Of a DNA stretch of 64,000 nucleotides, positions 40,506-49,203 are shown one piece after another. The translations under genes were made by a program, and so were the position numbers. Under the pieces are notes generated by a model, which had not been told where the DNA came from, did no database searches, and saw only the letters and a list, made by a program, of their open reading frames with translations. Each line of letters opens with the position of its first letter. The stretch's first letter is position 1. The DNA is from Gemmatimonadaceae bacterium. Lineage in GTDB: Bacteria; Latescibacterota; UBA2968; UBA8231. The DNA lies in contig JAPOZM010000007.1 in NCBI GenBank assembly GCA_026706075.1, forward strand, positions 96,220 through 160,219, given 5' to 3'.

Positions 40506-43201
40506 GCCACGGCCACCGTACGCACCTGCTCGCTGGTTCGGGCGTCTCCCTGGACGGAGACGCGCAGGATGTAGATCCCGGGGGGCACGGGGTTGCCGCC
40601 ATCGTCGCGGCCGTCCCAGCCGAGCTGGGGCTGAGAGCCCGGGTCGTAGTGTCCGCTCAGGTCGGAACTCTGGTAGAGTTCCCGCACGCGCCGGCCGGAG
40701 AGGTCGAAGAGGACGATCGACACCTGCGCCGGCCGGGTGATGGCGGTGATGTCGTAGGCGACCTCGAGCCGGTCGTTGACGCCGTCGCCGTTGGGCGTGA
40801 ACGGGTTCGGCTCCAGGCTGATCGCTCCGACCAGGCTGCCCCGGGTGATCGAGGGGCTCAGCACCGTGATCCCCGAGGCCGTGGGCAGGTCGCCCTCGCC
40901 GAGGAAAGAGGCGTTGCCCGGGGTGATGCGCTGCACCGTCCCCGCCTCGGCGGCGAACCCCGCCGCCCCGCGGAAGACGGTGCTGTAGAGCAGGACGCGG
41001 CTGCGGAAGTCGATCATGACCAGCCGCTGGCCCCCGGTGGCAGGGCGTTCGACGGCCGGAAAGCGGACGGCGAAGCCCTGGTCGGTCACCGATTCGACGC
41101 CGAAGCTGTCGCCCGCGGCCGAGACTGCCATGTAGGGGACCGGGTGCCGGCTGCCGTCGGCAAGCACCACTTGTGGGTCTCCGCCCGGGGTGATGTCGGC
41201 GTTGAGCTCCGCCTCGAAGAGCACTCCCTCCTCCGGCGTGCCGTCGAGGATCTGGATGCGGTCGATCCCCAGGACCCGCGTCGGTGTGGAGATCTCGAAG
41301 CGGTCGAAGCCCTTGACCCCCGGGATGTCCATCAGGGCGCGCACGGCGTAGGTGAAGGGAACGGCCTCGAAGGCCTCCACCTCCCGGGGATAGATCTCGG
41401 CGATCAGGTCGTCCGCGATCGGCGGGGACAGGTACTCGATCGACAGCTGCTCGATCACCTTCGTGGCGTCGATGGCCTGGTTCCTGAACTCCACCGAGAA
41501 CTGGATGTACCGCCGGGGACCCGGCGACAGGATGGGCTCTCCGGCGGGCAGGTGTCCGCTGCGGTAGGGCGCCGACCAGGGACTCCACTGCCCGAGGTCG
41601 TCGGTGATCTCACCCTTGTCCCAGACCACGGGCGGGGACGCCTCGAAGTTCGGGCTCAGTTCGAGGTACTCCTCGCGGTCGAGTGGCTGCGATGGATCGG
41701 CGAGCGACTCGGAGCGCTCGGGATCACCGGTGCGCTCCACGTTGCGCCGCCAGTAGATCAGGGGCGTGGGATCGCTCCCCGTGCGCGTGCGCACCAGGAT
41801 CTGGGAGACATCCTCGCCCCGGTCGAGCTGGGCCGGCCGTGCCGCGGGAGCGGCCACCCTCTTGGCCCGGCCGGGAATCACGGTCTGGCCGCCGAACTCG
41901 TCGCGGCAGATAGACTGCACGCAGTTCCACACCGTGATGTACCCGGTTCCGGGCCGGTTCTCGCCGGCGGTCTCGCAGTCACCCCACGTCTCGGGCACCT
42001 CCTCGGCGGTGGCGAACTCCTTCTCGAAGAGCTGGCAGTTGTCGCTCGTCTCGTCGCGGGCCCCGGTCTCCTGCCGACGGTCGATGAACCGTTCGACCCA
42101 GCTGATGTTGCCCCAAGTCGCCACCGACCCGAGGTCGTAGATCGGCGACAGGTAGCGGGCCTCGGAGATGAAGCCCTGGCCGAAGACCTCGAGCTCGTCG
42201 ATCTCGTAGGGGAAGGAGGAGATCGACTTCAGGCGCACGAAGCGCACCAGGCGCGCCGGCGAGACGGGGACATCGACCACGGCGTCCTGGTTGTCCACCG
42301 TGCGCCGCAGCACGTCGTAGTCCTGCAACTGGGGCACGAGACGGCCGGTGCCGTCCAGCACCAGGTTCTGCCCGTCGTGCAGCATGAGCTCGAACTGGCG
42401 CAGGAAATCGTTCTGGAAGGGGTAGGCGGGAGCCTGCTGGACGGTGTTGCGTGGGTAGAAGCGAACCCGGTTGACGCCGATCGGGGCGCCGAGGTCGAGG
42501 ACGACGAAGGTCCCCAGGGCCCCTCGCGCCCCCTTGCGCTGGAAGGCGTCCTCCGAGCCCTCCGGGGTGATCAGCTCGAGCAGGACCTCCTCCAGCTCCG
42601 CCTTGGGGACATCCTTGATCGCCGGCGCCTCGATGCGTCCGCCCAATCCGAGGGCGAGGTGGGCCACGTTCCGCCCCCGGGCCAGGTGGTCCGGCATCAA
42701 GGCGATGGGAAGCACCACCGGGTTGATGCCGGGCTGCCGCACTTCTTCCAGGGCTTCGTCCACAACCTCGACCGCCGACGGCAGGTCGGTTCCCGGGGCC
42801 AGACGCAGGATGACCGAGAACAGGTTGCCGCCGGCCACGATCTCGGTCTCCTCGACCTCGGGGATCCGCTCGAGAGCGGACGGCAGCGAGGCCGACAGCT
42901 GGTCCGTCAACTCGGCGACGTCGAGGGCCACGGCGTCAAGGACCGTCTTGACCAGGAGCCGGGGAGCCGTCTCCCCGAGCCGTTCCAGGTCGATGAGGTT
43001 GCCCGGCGTGCTGCCGATCTCGGTGAGCTGCCGCGCGACCTGGTACTCCGGCGGGATCGTGGTGACGCCTCCGAGGAAGGACTGACCCGACCAGGAGACG
43101 TTGCCGGAAATGCCCACGCGCAACGTGTCCAGCGACACGGCGGGAGCCGACGCGACCAGAAGACAGGTCACGGCCGGAAGCCACGCTCTTCTCGGGGTCA
43201 T
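40499..43201 (-). CDS. Secreted surface protein, RTRTG/FlgD family
   Basis: A 900-residue protein with signal peptide MTPRRAWLPAVTCLLVASAP. N-terminal 190 residues (LTDQLSASLPSALERIPEVE, FSVILRLAPGTDLPSAVEVV) are unique to this paralogue. Then a discoidin-like module (GVNRVRFYPRNTVQQAPAYP, YEIDELEVFGQGFISEARYL), the signature RTRTGSDPTPLIYW (about 469), QWSPWSAPYRS, SPGPRRYIQFSVEF, an insert, and a FlgD-like Ig domain from about 790 (NPFTPNGDGVNDRLEVAY, FDLSGRRVRELYQSS, GIYILRVSVQ) ending VRTVAVAY. Contains extra cysteines (about 375-425) that could form disulfides. Divergent from its paralogue at 43322 with a 120-bp shared promoter region. Confidence 0.8.
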   Translation of the reverse strand: MTPRRAWLPAVTCLLVASAPAVSLDTLRVGISGNVSWSGQSFLGGVTTIPPEYQVARQLTEIGSTPGNLIDLERLGETAPRLLVKTVLDAVALDVAELTDQLSASLPSALERIPEVEETEIVAGGNLFSVILRLAPGTDLPSAVEVVDEALEEVRQPGINPVVLPIALMPDHLARGRNVAHLALGLGGRIEAPAIKDVPKAELEEVLLELITPEGSEDAFQRKGARGALGTFVVLDLGAPIGVNRVRFYPRNTVQQAPAYPFQNDFLRQFELMLHDGQNLVLDGTGRLVPQLQDYDVLRRTVDNQDAVVDVPVSPARLVRFVRLKSISSFPYEIDELEVFGQGFISEARYLSPIYDLGSVATWGNISWVERFIDRRQETGARDETSDNCQLFEKEFATAEEVPETWGDCETAGENRPGTGYITVWNCVQSICRDEFGGQTVIPGRAKRVAAPAARPAQLDRGEDVSQILVRTRTGSDPTPLIYWRRNVERTGDPERSESLADPSQPLDREEYLELSPNFEASPPVVWDKGEITDDLGQWSPWSAPYRSGHLPAGEPILSPGPRRYIQFSVEFRNQAIDATKVIEQLSIEYLSPPIADDLIAEIYPREVEAFEAVPFTYAVRALMDIPGVKGFDRFEISTPTRVLGIDRIQILDGTPEEGVLFEAELNADITPGGDPQVVLADGSRHPVPYMAVSAAGDSFGVESVTDQGFAVRFPAVERPATGGQRLVMIDFRSRVLLYSTVFRGAAGFAAEAGTVQRITPGNASFLGEGDLPTASGITVLSPSITRGSLVGAISLEPNPFTPNGDGVNDRLEVAYDITAITRPAQVSIVLFDLSGRRVRELYQSSDLSGHYDPGSQPQLGWDGRDDGGNPVPPGIYILRVSVQGDARTSEQVRTVAVAY

Positions 43202-43244
43202 GGCTCAGCCTCCAGGTGGTCTTCGGCCCGGGGGGGAAAGAGGA

Positions 43245-43272
43245 TTGATTCGCCGGACCGACGGGATAATAT
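43245..43272 (+). promoter_or_regulatory. Candidate promoter in the divergent 120-bp region
   Basis: TTGATT at 43245-43250 and TAATAT at 43267-43272 spaced 16 bases, in an AT-rich patch (gggataatattgtatgacat) that stands out in this GC-rich sequence. It would drive the gene at 43322 and the block after it. On the opposite strand TACAAT (about 43276-43271) could serve the gene at 43201. Confidence 0.45.
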
Positions 43273-43321
43273 TGTATGACATTCCTTCCTCGCTGACGAG
43301 CCAGCTGGAGAGAGGGAGAGC

Positions 43322-45496
43322 ATGCACTGCCCGAGATGGCTGAGACCTGTCATGCCGGTGCTTCTGGCAGCCGGCGGCGTCTTGTGGAGCCCGGCCCTGA
43401 GCCCGGCCTTCGACGTGTACGAGATCGGCGGACGGGACGGCAACCCCTGGGGGGCGCCCATCTCCTTCGAGCCCGGGATCTCGCGGACTCTGGACGTGGA
43501 CGGACAGCCGGTGGGCACCCGGGACCTGTCGACGATCCAGACCTTCGCCTCCTGGGGCGACACCCTGACCGAGTTGGTGGCGGACAGCCTCGGAGGCGTG
43601 TGGCTGCAGCCGTTCTTCATCCCCGACACCCTGAACCTCGCCCGGGACGGTGTTCGCGACCGCATCAGCCGGGGCATCTCCAACAACATCATCACCAGCG
43701 GGACGTGCTACAACAACGCCTCCCAGGTGGACAAGTCGCGGCCCATGTTCGACGGCGATCCGACGACGGCGGCCTTCTACACCGCCAACGCCTCGGACGA
43801 TCCGGAGGTAAGGCGGGGTTTCTACATCCAGAACACGATCGTCGACCTCGGCGTCAACTACCCGATCAACCGCATCCGCTTCTTCCCGCGTATCGGCAGC
43901 GAGAACGTCAAGTTCGACGAGATCGTAGAGTCGATGGACGAGCCCAGGCTCGATCCCGGGGCCCTCCTGGAGGAGGACTTCTCCGGGAACTTCCTGCCCT
44001 GGTTCGAGGTGGCCGGCGCCCACGCCAGTCACAACTTCGCCGCCGCCTGCTACTGGCGAACCAGCACCAGCCCCTTTTTCCAGCGCATCCAGTACATCAA
44101 CAACCCGCAGCCCGATCCCCGCTGGGACATCCTGCTGCACGAGACGGAGAACCAGGAGATCGTCGTGGACCTGCGGTTCCCGACGCAGATGTTCCAGTGG
44201 GTCACCTTCCGGCCCGTGAGGCCGATCCGCAGCTGGGAGGTCGCCGAGTTCCAGGTCTTCGGCGAGGGGTTCGTCCCCCGGGCCGTGTACACCACCTCGG
44301 TCCTCGACCTGGGGGAGCCGATGGCCCTGGGGCGCATCCGCTGGGACGGCACCAGGGATCCGGAGGCGCGGCTGATGGTGCGCACCCGCACGGGCAACGA
44401 TCCCGACCCCAACCTCTACTGGGAGCCGAGCACCATCCCCGGAGAGTTGCGGCAGATCAGCCGCGAGCAGTGGGAGCGGTCCGACATCACCGAGCGCCGG
44501 GTTACCCTCGATGGTGAGAATTGGAGCTTCTGGTCCTCGCCATACGACTGGGAGCAGGCGCAGGTCGACTCGGCCGCGGATCCGGCCGCCTGGACCGACG
44601 GCACGCCGATCCGGTCTCCCGGGCCGGCGCGCTACCTGCAACTGCAGATGATCTTCCTCTCGCAGGCCAACGACGCGGCCCGGCTCCGGAAGATCGAGAT
44701 CCAGTTCTCCAGTCCCGCGGCGACGGTGGTCCTCGGCGAGGTCTGGCCCATCGACGCCGAACGCCTGGGGTCGACGGCCTTCACCTACAGCGTCCTGCCC
44801 GACTTCGAGACCGAGGAGCAGGGCTTCGACCGGCTGGAGATATTCACCCTCACCCGGGCCGACACGGTCCGGGCCTTGCGCGTCGACGGCGCAGAGATCG
44901 ACATCGTCGGCGAGTTCAGGCCGCAGATCCTCGAGGACCGGATCCTCCTCTCCCTGCCGGAGCTGCGGGGGCCGGGCGACTCCTTCAAGCTCATCGAGGT
45001 CGAGTTCGACACCCGCGTGGTGCGCTACGGCACCGAGTTCACGGGCTGGGTCTTCGACTCCGGTTCCACCGGCGTAAGGCAGCTGATCGAGGCGGGCGAG
45101 GCCAACATCGCTTTTCCCGGCAACGTCCTGGGCGTGCGCACGGGGGAGGTCGGATCGGGATTGATCACCGGACTGGTGACGTCGCCAAATCCGTTCACGC
45201 CCAACGGCGACGGTGTCAACGATGAGCTCTTCTTCCGTTTCCAGGTGCACGAGCTCTCCGATCCCAGGGTGCTGGAGGTCTCCCTCCACGACCTGTCCGG
45301 CCGTCTGGTCCGCCGTCTGAGGGGCGACGCCGTCGTGCGCGGGATCTTCGGCGAGGCCGGGGCCGGCGTCCTGGGCTGGGACGGCCGCGACGAGAACGAT
45401 GCCGCCGTGCCGGCGGGGGTCTACCTCTACCGGATCGTCCTCGAGACCGACTCCGGCGAGGAACAGCGGCTGGGGACGATTGCGGTGGCCTACTAG
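43322..45496 (+). CDS. Secreted surface protein, RTRTG/FlgD family
   Basis: A 724-residue protein with signal peptide ending near SPAFA (MPVLLAAGGVLWSPALSPAF). Mature start DVYEIGGRDGNPWGAPISFE is shared with the paralogue at 53021 (YNVYGLGAEQPNPWSAAISS). Then PDTLNLARDGVRDRISRGI, discoidin-like RIRFFPRIGSENVKFDE and EVAEFQVFGEGFVPRAVYTT, the signature RTRTGNDPDPNLYW (about 354), WSFWSSPYDW, IRSPGPARYLQL, a beta-rich segment, and the FlgD-like domain (NPFTPNGDGVNDELFFRF, HDLSGRLVRRLR, GVYLYRIVLE), ending LGTIAVAY. First gene of the seven-gene block, start ATG with ggagagagggag upstream. The SUMF1-like gene overlaps its end. Confidence 0.82.
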   Translation: MHCPRWLRPVMPVLLAAGGVLWSPALSPAFDVYEIGGRDGNPWGAPISFEPGISRTLDVDGQPVGTRDLSTIQTFASWGDTLTELVADSLGGVWLQPFFIPDTLNLARDGVRDRISRGISNNIITSGTCYNNASQVDKSRPMFDGDPTTAAFYTANASDDPEVRRGFYIQNTIVDLGVNYPINRIRFFPRIGSENVKFDEIVESMDEPRLDPGALLEEDFSGNFLPWFEVAGAHASHNFAAACYWRTSTSPFFQRIQYINNPQPDPRWDILLHETENQEIVVDLRFPTQMFQWVTFRPVRPIRSWEVAEFQVFGEGFVPRAVYTTSVLDLGEPMALGRIRWDGTRDPEARLMVRTRTGNDPDPNLYWEPSTIPGELRQISREQWERSDITERRVTLDGENWSFWSSPYDWEQAQVDSAADPAAWTDGTPIRSPGPARYLQLQMIFLSQANDAARLRKIEIQFSSPAATVVLGEVWPIDAERLGSTAFTYSVLPDFETEEQGFDRLEIFTLTRADTVRALRVDGAEIDIVGEFRPQILEDRILLSLPELRGPGDSFKLIEVEFDTRVVRYGTEFTGWVFDSGSTGVRQLIEAGEANIAFPGNVLGVRTGEVGSGLITGLVTSPNPFTPNGDGVNDELFFRFQVHELSDPRVLEVSLHDLSGRLVRRLRGDAVVRGIFGEAGAGVLGWDGRDENDAAVPAGVYLYRIVLETDSGEEQRLGTIAVAY

Positions 45497-46319
45497 GGGG
45501 GACCGGCCGGCTTCGCGGTGCCTGATCGGCCTGGTCCTGGCGGCCGCCGGATGCGCCGGTCCCGACCCCGGAAAGGAGAGCCGCCCGCCGCCGTCCGGGC
45601 CCTCCGACACGGGCGAGATGGTCCGCATTCCCGGCGGGCCCTTCCAGCGCGGCGTCGACGACCCCCGGGGCCCGGACGAGGGCCCGGCCCGGTCGATCCA
45701 CCTGAAGCCGTTCTACATCGACCGATACGAGGTGACCGCCCGCCGATTCGCGGAGTTCGCGGCGGCCACCGGCCGGGTGACGGCGGCCGAGGCGGATTCG
45801 CAGGGGTCGCGCTCCTGGCGCGCTCCGGCCTCCGGCGACGAGGCGGCGCCCGACCATCCCGTCGTCTACGTCACCTGGGACGAGGCGCGCGCCTGCTGCG
45901 CCTGGCGCGGCGCCCGCCTGCCCACCGAGGCCGAATGGGAGAAGGCCGCCCGCGGGACCGACGGACGTCAGTGGCCCTGGGGCCCCCGGCCCGTGGCGTC
46001 CCTGGCCAACGGCTGGGGGCCGGCCGACCCGTGGGCGGAGACCTCGCCGGCGGGCGCCTTCCCGGCCGGCGTCAGCCCCTACGGAGTCCACGACATGGCG
46101 GGCAACGTCTGGGAGTGGTGCGCCGACTGGTACGACCCCGACTACTACCTGGTGGCGCCGCGGCGGGACCCGCCCGGCCCGGACCGGGGCCGCCTGCGCG
46201 TGGCCCGGGGCGGCAGCTGGACCAACCCGATCACCGTCCTGCGCACCTCCAACCGGCACGCCGTGCACCCGGCCGATGCCGGCCCGGGCCTGGGGTTCCG
46301 CTGTGCCGCCTCCGAGTAG
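45480..46319 (+). CDS. SUMF1/FGE-sulfatase-domain lipoprotein
   Basis: A 279-residue protein from TTG 45480, overlapping the upstream gene by 17 bases; this start gives RWPTRGDRPASRCLIGLVLA followed by the lipobox AAAGC, whereas no later canonical codon does. FGE-fold motifs: MVRIPGGPFQRGVDDP, FYIDRYEVTARRFAEF, RLPTEAEWEKAARGTDGRQW, VHDMAGNVWEWCADWY, RVARGGSWTN, GLGFRC. The catalytic Cys pair of true FGE (GGS..C....C) is absent (GGSWTNPITVL), so a non-FGE role is likely. Followed by the PcRGLX-like gene with another 17-base overlap. Confidence 0.85.
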   Translation: MRWPTRGDRPASRCLIGLVLAAAGCAGPDPGKESRPPPSGPSDTGEMVRIPGGPFQRGVDDPRGPDEGPARSIHLKPFYIDRYEVTARRFAEFAAATGRVTAAEADSQGSRSWRAPASGDEAAPDHPVVYVTWDEARACCAWRGARLPTEAEWEKAARGTDGRQWPWGPRPVASLANGWGPADPWAETSPAGAFPAGVSPYGVHDMAGNVWEWCADWYDPDYYLVAPRRDPPGPDRGRLRVARGGSWTNPITVLRTSNRHAVHPADAGPGLGFRCAASE

Positions 46320-49203
46320 GATCGGCGCCCTCACGGGGCTCCTGCTCTCCGCCCTCTCCCCCGGGGCGGCGGAGGTGATCGATCTCGGCTTCGACGGCGT
46401 GCCGTGGCGCTTCGAGAGCCGGGGCCGCTACCTGGAGGTCGCCGACCCGCGCGGCCTGCGCCAGATCTTCCATCCGTGGGCGGAGGCCGAGGCCGGCGAC
46501 CACGGATCCCTGACCACCCGCGTGCGCCTGCCCGCCCACTGGCAGGGGCGGGTCTGGCTCAACCTCTTCGCCGAGGACACGTACGTCGGTGAGGGCTGGG
46601 ACCAGGCCCGGGCCGGGTGGACCCACACCTACGCCTCGGCCCACCACTTCGCCGGCCACCGGTTCAAGCAGGTCCTCGTGGACGGGCGCCTCGTCTGGGA
46701 GCGCGACGTGGGCGACGCCGAGGGCGCCGGCAGCTACGTCCACGTCGACCTCGGCGAGCTGCCGCCGGGGGACGAGTTCGACCTGACCCTGCGCATCTTC
46801 GACCGGGTGGCCTCCGCCGAGCGGCTGCCGGGCGACGAGTTCTTCCTCGGCGTGTGGAGCTGGGACGGACTCGCCGACCCGGAGGCGGCGCGGCGGAAGT
46901 TCTACACGCGCTCATTCTTCGCCGACGCGGCCCTGAGCGCCGAACCGCTGCCGTGGGAGCGCAACCCCGCCCGCCGGCCGGTCCCCTTCGCCCCCGTGAG
47001 GCCCGCTCCGGCGGGTCCGGCCGCCGAGGGCCGGCACACCTTCCGGCTGGACGCGCCGGGAGGCCTGCCGCCCGAAGGCTACCCGGCGACCTGGGGAGTG
47101 CCCTTCGCCCGCGGCCGCCTCCCCGACCCCGCCCGGTTGCGCCTGGCGGGGGCCGATGGAGAAGCGATCCCCCTGCAGAGGCGGGTCCTGACGCGATGGG
47201 ACGACGGCAGCGTGCGCTGGCTCCTCCTCGACTTCCCGGCCCGGGCGCAAGACCTCGAGAGCGGCCTCACCTTGGGGTACGGCGCCGCGGTGGAGCCGCG
47301 GCCTCCGGCTGCGGGACTCACCGCCGCCGCCGACGGCCAGGGGATTCGCGTCGACACGGGGGTCCTGAGCTTCCGCGTCAGCCGCGGCGCGGAGGCCCTG
47401 ATCGAGGCGGTCGATCTGGGGGGCCGCCGCCTGGCGGAAGGCCTGGTGGGCCGCGCCGTCACCCGCGACGGCTGGGAACGCACCCGCTGGCGGGCGGTGG
47501 CCGATTCGGTGTCGGTGGAGGAGGCCGGGGCCGAGCGGGTCGCCGTGCTAGCCACGGGGATGCTGGCCGCCGGCGACCGCAGCCTGGGGCGGTTCACCCT
47601 GCGCGTGCACGCCTACCGCGGCCGGCCCTGGATCCGCCTGTTCTTCCGCATCTTCAACGACACCGCCGCCCCGGCGCAGCTGGTGGAGGAGATCTCCCTG
47701 AGACTGCGGACCACCCTGAAGGACGGGGAGGCGGTGGCCGGCTCGCACCGGTCTCCCACGGGCGGCTCCGAGATGGAGCGCCTGCTGGTGCGCCAGCACC
47801 GCGCCGACGGCTTCGAGGTCTTCGGGGGCGACGACGGGCGCAAGGAGCGGGGCACCCACTGGGAGGCGCCGATGGCCATCGAGGCCGGGGGCCTCGGCGT
47901 GGCGGGACGGGTGAGGCACTTCCGGCAGCTCTATCCCAAGCGCATGTGGGCCGGCCAGGGGGGCCAGCTGGTCTTCGACCTGTTCACCCCCACCATCGAG
48001 TACGAGCAGTACGTCATGTCCCGCGGGGAGGCGCGCCGGCACGAGTTGCTGCTCTGCTTCTACGAGGGAGGCCTGGAGCCCCACCTGCCCGCCTTCGAGG
48101 CCTTCGCCCGGCCGCCGGCGCTGTTCTCGCCCGAGTGGTACGCGGGCAACGGCGCCCTCGGCCTCGGGGCGCCCCTGACAGCCGCCTCGGACGCGCCCCT
48201 GCACGAGCTGATCGCCGCCGTCGGCGCCCCGGGCCTGGCCTGCACCCAGCCCCTGGGCCTGCGCAACTGGCCGGACCACTACTCCGACTCGGTCTACTCG
48301 GCGTACCGGGGCACCTGGGGGAACATGTACCAGGAGGTCGACTACGGGGCCCTGGCCGTCTCGCTCCTGGCGGGGCGGCGGGACTTCCTCGACTACGCCG
48401 AGGCCTACCAGCGCCACTTCATCGACCTGGACATCTGCCACTACCACCCGGACCCGGAGTTCGTGGGGGCCAGCTACGGCATCGCCCCCTATCACACCGG
48501 CAGCCGCCCGTACGCCCTCAACGCGCCGGTGGCGGGCCTCTTCCTGCTCTGGTCGTTGACCGGTGACCAGGACGCCTTCGACGCCGCCGTCGGCATCGCC
48601 GACTGGCTGGTGAAGGAGGAGATCGGCGTCGGCGCCGGATCGGGGCGCGCCGCGGGGTGGCCCCTGCGCAGCGCCGTCATCGCCTGGGAGCACACCGGCC
48701 GGGACCGCTACCTCGACTTCGCCGCCGGCCTCGCCGCCACGGCCCTGAAGCAGCTCCATCCCCGGCTCGGCCACTTCAGCGAGCCACCCGCCACCTGGCA
48801 CTACCGCGGCGGGATCCCGGGGATGAACGCCATCCTGACGGCGGGCCTCATGCGCTACTGGCGGGCCACCGGCGACGAGGCGGCGGGGCGGGCCGTGTCG
48901 CAACTCGCCCACAACATGGCATACAGCTGGATGCATCCCACCGAGCCTGGCTTCATCCACGGCAACGACCCCCTGCAGCACGTCTACCTGGTGGCCTATG
49001 CCTTGCAGGACGTGCTGCCCCTGTTCTGGGGCTACGAGGTCACGGGGGACGCGGCCTTCCTCGACAAGGCCCAGCAGGTGATGGAGGCCTGCATCCTGGC
49101 CGAGGAGTACCGCGGACGGGCCCTGGGACTGAGCCGCTACTGGGAGCTTCAGGACGTGCTCCACTACAGGGCCGTCCACCGCCGGCTGCAGGCCGGTGAG
49201 TAG
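46303..49203 (+). CDS. PcRGLX/YetA-like (rhamnogalacturonan lyase-like) secreted protein
   Basis: A 966-residue protein; GTG 46303 gives PPPSRIGALTGLLLSALSPG, a signal peptide, overlapping the SUMF1-like gene by 17 bases. The order is an extra N-terminal domain (20-250), an N-terminal RIFT-like barrel starting FRLDAPGGLPPEGYPATWGV, central beta-sandwich (residues 330-560; GRFTLRVHAYRGRPWIRLFF), and a C-terminal alpha/alpha toroid (600-960; DYGALAVSLLAGRRDFLDYA, AWEHTGRDRYLDFAAG, WMHPTEPGFIHGNDPLQHVY). This matches the PcRGLX/YetA family (PL26-like exo-rhamnogalacturonan lyases). Substrate assignment to rhamnogalacturonan is by family only. Confidence 0.8.
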   Translation: MPPPSRIGALTGLLLSALSPGAAEVIDLGFDGVPWRFESRGRYLEVADPRGLRQIFHPWAEAEAGDHGSLTTRVRLPAHWQGRVWLNLFAEDTYVGEGWDQARAGWTHTYASAHHFAGHRFKQVLVDGRLVWERDVGDAEGAGSYVHVDLGELPPGDEFDLTLRIFDRVASAERLPGDEFFLGVWSWDGLADPEAARRKFYTRSFFADAALSAEPLPWERNPARRPVPFAPVRPAPAGPAAEGRHTFRLDAPGGLPPEGYPATWGVPFARGRLPDPARLRLAGADGEAIPLQRRVLTRWDDGSVRWLLLDFPARAQDLESGLTLGYGAAVEPRPPAAGLTAAADGQGIRVDTGVLSFRVSRGAEALIEAVDLGGRRLAEGLVGRAVTRDGWERTRWRAVADSVSVEEAGAERVAVLATGMLAAGDRSLGRFTLRVHAYRGRPWIRLFFRIFNDTAAPAQLVEEISLRLRTTLKDGEAVAGSHRSPTGGSEMERLLVRQHRADGFEVFGGDDGRKERGTHWEAPMAIEAGGLGVAGRVRHFRQLYPKRMWAGQGGQLVFDLFTPTIEYEQYVMSRGEARRHELLLCFYEGGLEPHLPAFEAFARPPALFSPEWYAGNGALGLGAPLTAASDAPLHELIAAVGAPGLACTQPLGLRNWPDHYSDSVYSAYRGTWGNMYQEVDYGALAVSLLAGRRDFLDYAEAYQRHFIDLDICHYHPDPEFVGASYGIAPYHTGSRPYALNAPVAGLFLLWSLTGDQDAFDAAVGIADWLVKEEIGVGAGSGRAAGWPLRSAVIAWEHTGRDRYLDFAAGLAATALKQLHPRLGHFSEPPATWHYRGGIPGMNAILTAGLMRYWRATGDEAAGRAVSQLAHNMAYSWMHPTEPGFIHGNDPLQHVYLVAYALQDVLPLFWGYEVTGDAAFLDKAQQVMEACILAEEYRGRALGLSRYWELQDVLHYRAVHRRLQAGE